Assembly: GCA_037042915.1 (NCBI GenBank)
Contig: CM073203.1
Span: 620,001 to 684,000, forward strand
From: Auricularia sp. M13
Taxonomy: Eukaryota; Basidiomycota; Agaricomycetes; Auriculariales; Auriculariaceae
Length of the DNA stretch: 64,000 nucleotides
Direction of reading: 5' to 3'
The notes below the pieces were generated by a model. It worked only from the letters and a program-made list of their open reading frames with translations. It did not search any database and had not been told where the DNA came from. Positions 56,901 through 64,000 of this stretch are shown one piece after another. Position 1 is the stretch's first letter. The number at the start of each line of letters is the position of its first letter. The position numbers and the translations under genes were made by a program.

Positions 56901-58970
56901 TGTGATACTGCGACCCTGGACAAAGCCAGCCTGAGATTCATGAATGAGCTGGGGCGCAATGCTAGCCAGCCTGAGCGTCAAGGCCTTGGTGTAAATTTTG
57001 TAGTCTGTGTTGAGGAGTGTGATCGGCCTATAATTTGCGATCTCACTTCTATCTCCCTTCTTGTACAAGGGGCACAGCCAGCCTTCTGCGAATTTGGAGT
57101 CTGCATCTAAGCCATGGAGTTCAATATCTTCAAAGACCATTGTCATCATACCCACGACGTCAAAGGTTTGATCTTCTTTGCCCCTGGATTTACAGAACTG
57201 CTTGTGGATGACTTTCCAGAGTTCATATATGAGTCCATCTAAGCCAGCAGCTTTCCCGCTTTTCGAGGACGCCAGAGATTCTGTTACATCCTCTCTTGAT
57301 ATTACAGCTGCTAGTTTGGCACGCGCACTTGCATCTGCGCGGCGCTCCAGGTGGTCTAAAGCGTGCTCCATGGCCAGTGAGCGCGCAGCTTCATCTACGT
57401 CCAGATCTTTGGACTGGATCGAGTTGTGGTATTCTCCAGCCAGATCTGCCATATCGCGTGATTCCAGAACATACTGTGCTGGTTCACACCCTGGGCGCTT
57501 GAGTTGCATCATGGTGTCACGTGGTTTTTTACTTTTCACCCAACTGAACCAGGACTTGGACATAGTCTCTGCTTCCAGCCAGACACGTGTTGATCTATTC
57601 TGGAATATGGAGGTGTGCGAGCCATCCTGTAGATTGTAGATCTCCATTTCAGCTTTTCTGAGCTGCGCTTTTGCCTCTGTGATTTCATCAGGCGAGGATG
57701 CTGCTCTCAGGCAGGTTTTGGCGGAGTTTCTCTGTTCTTGCGCTTTTGTCAATTTTGTGCGCCTGGTGCAATTAAGATCTTTGCTTCTGGCCTTGGCTGC
57801 CTTTCTTATCTGCTCTTTCAGACGTTCCCAGGTACGCTGGGGGTTGTTGAATGCTGTCCTGCCCACGAAGGCGATGGTGTCCATCTCTGACTGGGCGCTT
57901 TTTGCAAGTTTGTACACCTCTGACATGAAAACTTTGTCCCTTGTTAGGTTCTCAGACATGGTCCAGCGTCCAGGACCAATGTCTGGAGCATCTCTGCACA
58001 CTAGTTCCACAGAGATTCTGCTGTGGTCATACGTATTTATGCCCGACACATTAATTTCCCACTGTCTGCTGACCGCACGCATTTTGTTGGTCAGGTAGAT
58101 CCTATCAATGCGAGACATGGAGGACAGAGACATGTTTCGCCATGTCCATTCGATGCTATCAGGGAAAGTGTCTCTCCACCCATCGGTGACTTTTAGATAT
58201 CTTTTAAGGTCTTCAAAGGACTGTGGTGCATCTATCTTTGACAATTTTGCAGGGAAGCGGTCGATGGGGTCCTCCACCTGGTTGAAATCTCCCAACATGA
58301 CATCTGGCTTAGGGATCTTACCCTTTGCACGCTTGAGAGTCTTTTTTAGAGCTTCCCAGAATTCTCTATTTGCCTTGGCAGTGGTGGGTGCATATATGGC
58401 AAGGACGGCCAGGCTTGAGTTCCTGTGCCATTCGATTTTGCACACTATCGCCCTTCCTGGAACTAGGACATGAGTGTCAATAGTGCGATAGTTTGTGAGC
58501 AGTTTGTTGAAGACCAGCGCCACACCCCCAGCACCCGTGGGATTTGCTGGCAGCGCACTATTCTCTACGTGGAGGTGCTCGTAATACTGGTGAATCTCAT
58601 CAATGTGCTGCGCATCCAGGTGAGTCTCCTGGATGGCCATGATTCCAATTTTATGACTGCGAATGTCTTCTGCAATCTTTTTCCATTTGATGCTGCCAGC
58701 TACCCTCTGTGCGCCCCGGCCTTTCATGTTCTCAGAGGCCAGTTTGATATAGGCCTTGGTGCTCTTCTTTGAGCGCATCTGATTGTCCTGCATTATTGGT
58801 AATACTGCATGGTTTGAGTAGTTATTCCCAGCATCAGATGGTGTCTGTACATATGCTGAGCTCGACCCTGCCACTGATCGCGGCGTAGTTAGGTCGCTGG
58901 CATCAGTACTGGATTTGCCAGACTGATGCGCATTTTGACGCCAGCCTTCTGGCGTCAGAATGTTGTTCAT
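53913..58970 (-). CDS. LINE ORF2: endonuclease, reverse transcriptase, RNase H-like, zinc finger
   Basis: An intact ATG frame of 1685 residues. An AP-type endonuclease (about residues 74-321) has QETH, GDFNQ, SRIDRIY and DHSRI. The reverse transcriptase (about 560-900) shows KGDRSEIANYRPITLLNTDY, the LDQEKAYDRI block, TRGVRQGDPLSCLLFNLAIE and the catalytic YADD at about 817-820. A later region (around GAIINGDSAIAKGGFAAYF) looks RNase H-like. Near the C-terminus CPSC..HILLKC is the CCHC finger common to LINE ORF2. No frameshift or stop is seen, so the copy may be active. The frame is open another 111 codons upstream (to 59303 and beyond) but without an ATG. Confidence 0.95.
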   Translation of the reverse strand: MNNILTPEGWRQNAHQSGKSSTDASDLTTPRSVAGSSSAYVQTPSDAGNNYSNHAVLPIMQDNQMRSKKSTKAYIKLASENMKGRGAQRVAGSIKWKKIAEDIRSHKIGIMAIQETHLDAQHIDEIHQYYEHLHVENSALPANPTGAGGVALVFNKLLTNYRTIDTHVLVPGRAIVCKIEWHRNSSLAVLAIYAPTTAKANREFWEALKKTLKRAKGKIPKPDVMLGDFNQVEDPIDRFPAKLSKIDAPQSFEDLKRYLKVTDGWRDTFPDSIEWTWRNMSLSSMSRIDRIYLTNKMRAVSRQWEINVSGINTYDHSRISVELVCRDAPDIGPGRWTMSENLTRDKVFMSEVYKLAKSAQSEMDTIAFVGRTAFNNPQRTWERLKEQIRKAAKARSKDLNCTRRTKLTKAQEQRNSAKTCLRAASSPDEITEAKAQLRKAEMEIYNLQDGSHTSIFQNRSTRVWLEAETMSKSWFSWVKSKKPRDTMMQLKRPGCEPAQYVLESRDMADLAGEYHNSIQSKDLDVDEAARSLAMEHALDHLERRADASARAKLAAVISREDVTESLASSKSGKAAGLDGLIYELWKVIHKQFCKSRGKEDQTFDVVGMMTMVFEDIELHGLDADSKFAEGWLCPLYKKGDRSEIANYRPITLLNTDYKIYTKALTLRLASIAPQLIHESQAGFVQGRSITDHSKITSLILDYAEAKEENGAIVALDQEKAYDRIRHDYLHKILKAFGFPEHFVNAVRTLYENAFTVVMINGFASKKFRVTRGVRQGDPLSCLLFNLAIEPLSAMLRRSELQGYKIDGIEGKLIATLYADDTTVYMSENDSYQRLFQILDQWCLAAGARFNVQKTEIVPMGTKEYRTQVLDSRCLKDGDPAIPDSVRIARDGEPIRILGTWPGNGVQNVNAWSSIQDKIAETLQRWESKRPSLNGRSIISQVVVGGFTQYLTAAQGMPTKLEKRLDKMTLDFLWAGSRRHPINMDTLRLGRDHGGLGLFHTESRNDAQYLKWVGAYIKNDETRPMWTYLADFIFRIAIINKDKKWVPSDARINPFQQVWRPNKQKLPFILQQMVRVAAKYNVALDAPQIPEHIREDMPIWAHPAMGQPDVLREYRREVRCLKTSHAVCTVEDLEEIAEPDDFDHEESSTCICDNCMTDRTEGCKNPFKCQEFARDILSELAPKWNTATTQAEVDSSMWETFVEGRMEAIQAGEPIIFDPTLHQGDDLASYYRAFVDTMALSERGVTDTICDAAPVRPHGDKDAEAVEVVVCGAIINGDSAIAKGGFAAYFPEHDFDDKVGYCPGDTHSYVRSVATAIKMAATTAPRHRPLHMISTSAAVVRMLTLDLSKHESTGWMDLQNEADAMRAAAAALRARGAPTSFTCIAKNRVKHWPQVGEARKMALVAAEVGPPFDLDLEELVPFDKPGLAIANITQREAHRAIKWLAQKKVKQRKATLENLKLIKWRVHHATDFMPLESQFWQSLQSKNLSRSVRNFLWKMAHGAHKVGDYFSKMPEPWASYATCPSCQETETMEHILLKCESSGFETVWALAQDFLKSRKINIDIDIGVIMGCATMRIGHMGSARNRALERIFCIIVSESAFLIWKIRCETRIEHAEDPDWVMPEEEVAKRWKKMCESRRVQDKLLTNKHRYKTKALCNVLYEDTWIDRSANPDYWKAQFWNKQTGF

Positions 58971-59485
58971 CACGAACTCTCCCCCCGAAGCGCTGCCTCC
59001 TGCTTCCTGAGCACCATCATCCACAGAGGGAAGGGCAGCATCAGAAACCTCTGGTTCGGTGCTCTGGAACGTGTAACCAGACCGATCGATTGTCACCTGA
59101 GATGAGTTGTTGGTGATAATTGGGCTTCGCGCTGTAAATCTTGCAGAGAGGGGCCAGCGCACCCATCTCGCACAGCTGGCATGCCGGCCAGCACGGTGAG
59201 CTATGCCAGTCAGTACTACTCGCACAGTCCGGACTGTGCGATTTCCGTCGGGCTTCAGCGTCTCCGCGCGGCTCGCTCTCGGTCTAAATAGACCTCCGCT
59301 CACTCCCGCTGCTTCCTGTCCCCGAAGGTCAGTAAATTAGGCAGCAGGGGGGCACTAGCTTGGATTGTGCATAGCCTTGGTCTGAGACTGTCAGGCCGGT
59401 GCCGGTTCAGGGCCTCACGCAGCTCAGTGTCGTGGGAGGAGGCGTTGGGAATGCACGTGCTGTTACGTGTGGGCTCCTCAGATGT

Positions 59486-59493
59486 GATCAGGC
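59486..59493. repeat. Left target-site duplication of the second MITE
   Basis: GATCAGGC abuts the left inverted repeat and equals 59777-59784. Confidence 0.85.
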
Positions 59494-59776
59494 CAGGGGG
59501 GCCGCATGATAAGAATAGTCAATATCGGGTGGGAGTGGGTGGGTCGTGGGAAGATTGATGGCAACTCAATTGAGTTGGCACCCAAACAATCTTCACAAAA
59601 TGTTCGTGCAGTGAGAAACAAAGGATTTTGACCCGTATTTTTGCCAGAAAGTTGCGGTCTGCCAAGTACGGCTCACTTGCAAAATTTCCGGGGTTTTGAA
59701 GGGGAGCGGCGGTCACAGTACGCAAAAGACATCCAGAAAAACCGATATTCACGATCCTTATCATGCGGCCCCCCTG
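59494..59776. mobile_element. hAT-like MITE inside the LINE spacer
   Basis: A 283-bp element with about 35-bp terminal inverted repeats beginning CAGGGGGGCCGCATGATAAG; the two arms differ at only a few positions. Its borders carry the same 8-mer, GATCAGGC, at 59486-59493 and 59777-59784. The CAGGG start and the 8-bp duplication are typical of hAT elements. The centre holds a 16-bp perfect palindrome (59562-59577) nested in further inverted repeats, so the whole element can fold on itself. It has no coding capacity. It is unrelated in sequence to the MITE at 6252-6744. Confidence 0.9.
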
Positions 59777-59784
59777 GATCAGGC
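59777..59784. repeat. Right target-site duplication of the second MITE
   Basis: GATCAGGC follows the right inverted repeat and equals 59486-59493. Confidence 0.85.
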
Positions 59785-59997
59785 ACTGTGTGCCTCGCCG
59801 CAGGGACGCGTGGCGTGTATCGGTGCAGAGATCCATTGCATGCATCTGTGTAGGGGAGTGATTGAGCGATGTTTATTGCACTCTAGGTATACTGTGCTAG
59901 TTCGTGTGTATTTACGCTTGGTGTGTCTGCGTGACAGAAAAGGACTTGGAATACGTCGTGTCAGCGCGTGAAGTCCTTGTGCATTGCCTTAGCATGA

Positions 59998-61497
59998 GGG
60001 GTCGCCGCATCTGCGCAGGGAAGCGCGGTGCGCGCGTCTGCGCGAAAGGTCGTAGGTGCACGTGCCGACGCGGGAAAGCGCGGTGTACGCGTCGGTGCGG
60101 GAAAGCGTGGTGTGCGCGTCTGTGCGAAGAATCACGGTATACGCGCCGGCGCGAGAGAGCGCGGTGTGCGCCTCGGCATGAGCAAGCGCATTATGTGCCG
60201 TTGCGAGAGAGCTCAAGGCGTGTGTCGGATCGCAGATACGCGGTGTGCGCATCGGCGCGAGAATATGCGGTGTGCGCATCGGCACGAGAAAGAGCGGCGA
60301 CGCGTTCCAGCGCGGGAAACACTTGGTAGTGCGCGCTGGCGCAGGAGAGTGCGGTGCGCAGGTTGACGCGAGGAAGCGCGGTGTGTGCGCTGGTGCGAGA
60401 GGAAGCGGTGCGCGTGCCGGCGTGAGGGGCGTAGCGCGCGTGTCCGTGTGGGAGGAACGTGGTAGTGCGCGCTGGCGCGAGGGAATGCGGTACGCGAGTT
60501 TTGTGCGAGAAGGCACGGTTCGCGCGCTGGCGCGGGAGAAGACGGTTTGCGCGTTGGCGTGAGAAGCGCAGAATGCGCGCTGGCGCAGGAAACTGCGGTA
60601 TGCGAGTTCTGCGCGAGGAGGCACGATGCACGCGCTGGCGCGATGCACGCGCTGGCGCGATGCACGCGCTGGCGCGAGAGAAGGCGGTGCGCGTGCCGGC
60701 AGGAGGGGCTCGGCGCGTGTGCCAGTGCGGAGAAACGTGGTAATGCGCGTTGTCGCGGGAGAGTACGGTACGCGGGTTCTGTGCGAGAAGGCGCGGTTTA
60801 CGCGCTGGCACGAGAGAAAACCGTGTGTACGTTGGCGCGAGAGGGCGTAGAATGCGCACTGGCGCAGGAGGATACGGTATGCGAGTTCTGCGCGAGGAGG
60901 CGCAATGTACGCGCTGGCGCGAGAGAAAGCGGTGCGCGCGCCGGCATGAGGAGCTCGGCGCACGTGCCAGCGCGGGAGGAACGTGGTGATGCGCGTTTGC
61001 GCGAGGGAATGCGGTACGCGAGTTCTGTGCGAGAAGGCGTGGTTTGCGCGTTGGCGCGAGAAAGCGCAGAATGCGCACTAGCGCAGGAGAATGCGGTATG
61101 CGAGTTCTGCGCTGGGAGGCGCAATTGACGCGCTGGCGCGAGAGAAGGCGGTGCGCGCGCCTTCACGAGGAGCTCGGCGCATGTGCCAGCGCGGGAGGAA
61201 CGTGGTAAAGCGCGCTTGCACGAGGGAATGCGGCACGCGAGTTCTATGCGAGAAGGCGCGGTTTGCGCGCTGGCGCGAGAGACAGCCGTGTGCGCGTTGG
61301 CGCGAGAAAGCGCAGAATGCGCACTAGCGCAGGAGAATGCGGTATGCGAGTTCTGCGTGGGGAGGCGCGATGTACGCGCTGGCGCGAGAGAGGGCGGTGT
61401 GCGCGCCGGCATGAGGGGCTCGACGCGCGTGCCAGCACGAGGGGAGCGTGGTGATGCGCGCTGTCGTGAGAGAACGCGGTGCGCACTACTTCTCGCA
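59998..61497. repeat. 27-bp GC-rich minisatellite with higher-order structure
   Basis: Successive units such as GGTGTGCGCATCGGCACGAG plus seven more bases recur every 27 bp, best seen from about 60080 to 60325, with many substitutions and occasional 25-bp units. Further right a longer block recurs: a GCGAGTTCTGTGCGAGAAGG-like segment appears near 60493, 60773, 61019 and 61237, giving a higher-order period of about 220-280 bp. Because 27 is a multiple of three and stops are rare in this CG-rich sequence, ORFs of 100-325 codons appear in several frames of both strands. These are by-products. The block lies within the LINE spacer. Confidence 0.82.
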
Positions 61498-61817
61498 ACT
61501 GCTGCCGGCTTGATTTTCTTCTGTGTCAGTGGGTGATTCCCAGGCCTGCCAGTCGTATGTGTTGCGTTGGCAGCGCGTGTTTGCTAATCAGCGAGGCGAG
61601 TAGGATTGCGAGGTCTATCCACTCTACTCATGACGGGCGGTATACAGGGAGGAGGGAGGCGGAGGGGAGCGAGGTCAGGCGTGTATGTCTTCTGGGGCTC
61701 ACAAGAAGGTGGAACGGAGGTGCGTCTAGGCAAAATGGGAGGTTATGTTCAGGGCGACGCACGGTGGAGGGGGGGGGGGGGAAGGGGGTATCAACATGGC
61801 TTGGTGACCGCACCGAT

Positions 61818-63862
61818 CTACTTGAATGCGCGTCCGCGTCCGCTGCCGCCGTTTCCTCGGCTGCTGCCTCCGCGGCCTCCGCGCCCTGCAAAATTTTTAG
61901 TTCCAGCGCCCTGCGTGCTGCCCGTGTGTGTCGATGGGCCGCCTGGGTTGGTCCAACCTTCTATACGCGCGGTTGGGCACTTGCCCGTGGGATGGCCCGA
62001 GCTATCGCACACCGTGCACGACCAAGCGGGTTTCCTCATCTTTCCGTGTCCCTTGAAGGGGTGACGGATGGGGATTCTGCTTACCGCCTCTCGTAGCTCC
62101 GCCAGCAGGTCCTGCGGGAAGAAATCCACGTCCGCGTGGATATTGTACTCTTTTATCGATTCTGTACTCGCCGTGGTCATCAATGAGCGAACCGTGACCG
62201 AGTCGAGGAAGGCCCGGATGAGCGGGTCGACCGCTATCTTGTTGCGAGACGCGAACTTTTCGAAGGGAGCCCGGAACTTCGGGCTTGCCTCCCATGACGG
62301 CTTGATACTGGCACGGACCTGCGCGCCGCGTAGCTGGGTGTTCGTGACGGTGCCCAGGTGTGTTGAAGCAAGGAGCACGAAGCGGAACGTCGTCATGCTA
62401 GCGTTGTCGATGACATAGTGTCGTTTGTCGCATAGGGCGTCTTCTTGTGCGCGCGTTATGCCAGTCAGCAAGAAAGTGTTCCTGCGCACTCCCTTGCTGC
62501 TGCGCGGGTCCGACTCCGCACGCGTGACCTGCGGCCTGCTGGTCGGGAAGGCGCCCTTGAAGGTCTTGGCGAGTTTCTGGACGACGGCCAGCGGGTGCAT
62601 GTTGGATGGGTCCTGGCCGCCGATGCTGTCGCAAGTGAAGACGACCTTGGGCTTCTTGTGGTCCGTCCAGGCCGACCTCTGCGTCAGGCACAGATTGTTG
62701 AGGTGCGCGTTGGTCGCCATCCCGTCGATCCGACGGTTGTTGCCATTAGACGCGACGTGGACGGTCCTTTCGCAGAAGGCTGGATGTAGGTCGAAATCGT
62801 CTCCGTCCTCCTCATCCTCTGTGTCTTCCACGAGCTCGTTGTCGCCGTCTTCATCAGAGTCGTCAACAATGTCGTCGTCCGGCGTGTTCACGCGTGGGGG
62901 TTGTGCCGGCGGGATATCCTCCATAACGTACAGGTCGTCGTCGTCGTCGTCGATGGGGTCATCGACATCCATGGCTCGTTGGCGGCTAGGGTCGCGCGCG
63001 GGCATCGTTGCGGGTCGATGCAGTCCAGCACGGCTCGTGATGCGTGGGCGTCCGGCTCTCTCTACGGCGCTCGTAGTGGCTGGATTCGCCCTGCGGTGTG
63101 CGCGCAGGAGCGATGGGGACACTTGGACGCCGGTGTCCCCTCGGGGTCTATCAGCGCCCCCCGGGAGGGCGTCGACGGTTGCGGTGTCATGTCCGAACAT
63201 ATTTTGAATTAGCGCTGGCGAGGCTGCTAGCGGCTTGACGGCTGGCCACACTGGGAGCGGCCTTTGACGAGGCTTAGTAGCTGAGGCGACACTGGTGTTG
63301 GAGGCGCCCTTTTCGTTCTCGTCGGCCTTCGTTCCCTCGTCCTGGTTCTCGTGGGGCACTAGCTGCCGTAGTTCCGCGTCCGGGGGGCGCGGGCGGGAGG
63401 TCGCATTCTTCGGTAGAGGGGCGATGCGTCTCCCAGTGTGAGGGGGCACTGGTGCCGGCAGATGCGCCCCATTTCCCGTTTTGCGCAGCTCGTCGGGTAC
63501 CGTGGCTAGTGGGAGTTTCGGCCATACGGACTCGTCGAGGCTCTCGAAGGATTGTCGCCTACGTGCTCTGCGCTCCTCTTCGACTTGGCGCAGCTTTTGA
63601 CGGTCCCCCGGCGTAGCTGCTTCCTCCGCTGAGCGCGTGGTCGCAGGGCGTGCTGGAGAGATGCAGGGGTTGGCGGCAGCGGGCGAGGTCGGGGATGAGG
63701 GGAGGAAGGGAGCCACCGTCGTAGTTTCCAGGGCTGGCTGGTAAGGGCTGACGTCGTCAGACACGTCCTGCTGAGTCGCTGGGACGAGAACAACTTCTTC
63801 GCCTGCGCGACATTAATCCCTGTTCAGTTCGTAGGGCACTGTTACGCACCGCCTTCAGTCAT
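61818..63862 (-). CDS. LINE ORF1: gag-like protein with CCHC zinc knuckle
   Basis: The long frame ends at 61818 and encodes a Pro/Arg-rich N-terminus, an acidic stretch (DDPIDDDDDDLYVMEDIPP), a conserved-looking domain and a zinc knuckle CTVCDSSGHPTGKCP, then an RGG-rich tail. This matches the nucleic-acid-binding ORF1 of basidiomycete LINEs. The frame has no ATG until deep inside the coding sequence. Removing a 47-nt intron (63803-63849) joins a 13-nt exon (63862-63850, ATG ACT GAA GGC G) to the frame at 63802, giving 665 residues starting MTEGGEEVV. The tiny exon is a prediction; a non-AUG start or an upstream fusion are alternatives. Confidence 0.75.
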
Positions 63863-64000
63863 GTCGGTCGAGCGTCCACACGCGTAACGGTGCTGTTTTT
63901 GCGGCTGGTTTGGACGGAGCGCTGCTGGACGCGTACCGCAGGGACGAGGGCGACTTGGAGACAGAACGGTTCAGAGGTGGAAGGGCAGAGATTAAGCGTA
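63863..64000. other. Right edge, upstream of ORF1
   Basis: Only 138 bp remain. They probably belong to the 5' region of the LINE. No target duplication, host frame or promoter motif was identified. Confidence 0.4.

Larger units (their letters stand above)
59304..61817. other. Inter-ORF spacer of the LINE
   Basis: About 2.5 kb between ORF2 and ORF1. It contains the MITE at 59494-59776, short unique DNA and the GC-rich minisatellite at about 59998-61497. Near 61770 there is a run of twelve G. None of the many overlapping ORFs is accepted as a gene. Confidence 0.6.
53685..63862 (-). mobile_element. LINE (Tad-like) retrotransposon, possibly composite; 5' end not in window
   Basis: The element runs right to left: gag-like ORF1 (63862-61818), a 2.5-kb spacer, ORF2 (58970-53913), 3' UTR and poly(A) tail. 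ORF order and the endonuclease plus RT plus RNase H-like architecture fit non-LTR retrotransposons of the Tad/R1-like kind common in basidiomycetes. The spacer holds a hAT MITE and about 1.5 kb of 27-bp tandem repeats, which is not normal for a LINE. No poly(T) tract separates ORF1 from ORF2, so a second nested LINE is not directly supported. I found no 5' target duplication, so the true 5' end is probably to the right of 64000. Confidence 0.7.

Noticed and set aside
53913-59303. ORF2 starting at the GTG codon at 59303
   Set aside because: The first in-frame ATG is at 58970, and the endonuclease domain begins well after it; the upstream open codons carry no domain.
59989-61412. Long ORFs (up to 324 codons) on both strands in the minisatellite
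   Set aside because: They result from a 27-bp repeat unit with few stop codons; several frames on both strands are open at once and no protein family is seen.
59998-61497. CRISPR array
   Set aside because: Repeats are contiguous, degenerate and without unique spacers, and the organism is a eukaryote.
61818-63764. ORF1 starting at the GTG codon at 63764
   Set aside because: GTG is not a normal nuclear start; a spliced ATG exon explains the open frame better.

Overview
The window looks like nuclear DNA from a filamentous basidiomycete, most likely an Agaricomycete. The signs are compact, GC-rich genes cut by many introns of about 47-70 nt, very short exons, and protein families typical of that group: a Bem2-like RhoGAP, the Rim13/PalB calpain, an Spt21-like histone-gene regulator, a glycine-rich-domain (GRDP) protein, F-box/LRR paralogues and a Tad-like LINE. 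Gene models below were built by hand: exons were joined at GT..AG (once GC..AG) borders so that frame and family homology hold. They are predictions without transcript support.

Layout. 1-82 is the 5' end of a gene leaving the window. 83-6243 is a long stretch with no convincing gene. A 493-bp hAT-type MITE (6252-6744) and tRNA-Asp(GTC) (6996-7067) follow. 7804-11544 (-) is an 11-exon OPT oligopeptide transporter. 14341-21715 (-) is a 2180-residue Bem2-like RhoGAP. Divergent from it, with only 195 bp between the starts, is a 21-exon PalB/Rim13 calpain (21911-25530, +). Then come a siderophore-type MFS transporter (25721-28136, -), a low-complexity protein (28613-30468, -), a type I membrane protein (31268-32442, -) and, divergently, a polytopic membrane protein (33258-34830, +), a 14-exon GRDP protein (35121-37898, +), a small secreted Cys-rich protein (39239-39925, +) and an Spt21-like regulator (40381-42328, -).

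From 42.5 kb two F-box paralogues in the same orientation flank an M28 aminopeptidase. The second paralogue is broken by a 372-bp solo LTR with a 5-bp target duplication. Next are a monoacylglycerol lipase (48187-49596, -), an uncharacterised protein (50242-51768, +) and a fructosamine-kinase-family protein with a GC-AG intron (52003-53073, +).

The last 10 kb is a retrotransposon landscape. A LINE on the minus strand, with its poly(A) tail at 53685-53708, has cut a host gene whose 3' part remains at 53270-53684. It carries a long intact ORF2 (endonuclease, reverse transcriptase, RNase H-like region, CCHC finger). A gag-like ORF1 lies upstream, but the two ORFs are separated by about 2.5 kb holding a second hAT MITE (59494-59776) and about 1.5 kb of a 27-bp minisatellite. 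ORF1 has no usable in-frame ATG unless a 47-nt intron is removed. This composite element is the most unusual object here.

Functionally the window mixes nutrient uptake and turnover (OPT, siderophore MFS, aminopeptidase, lipase), pH signalling (PalB), polarity (RhoGAP) and chromatin control (Spt21-like). The neighbours do not form an obvious co-functional cluster.
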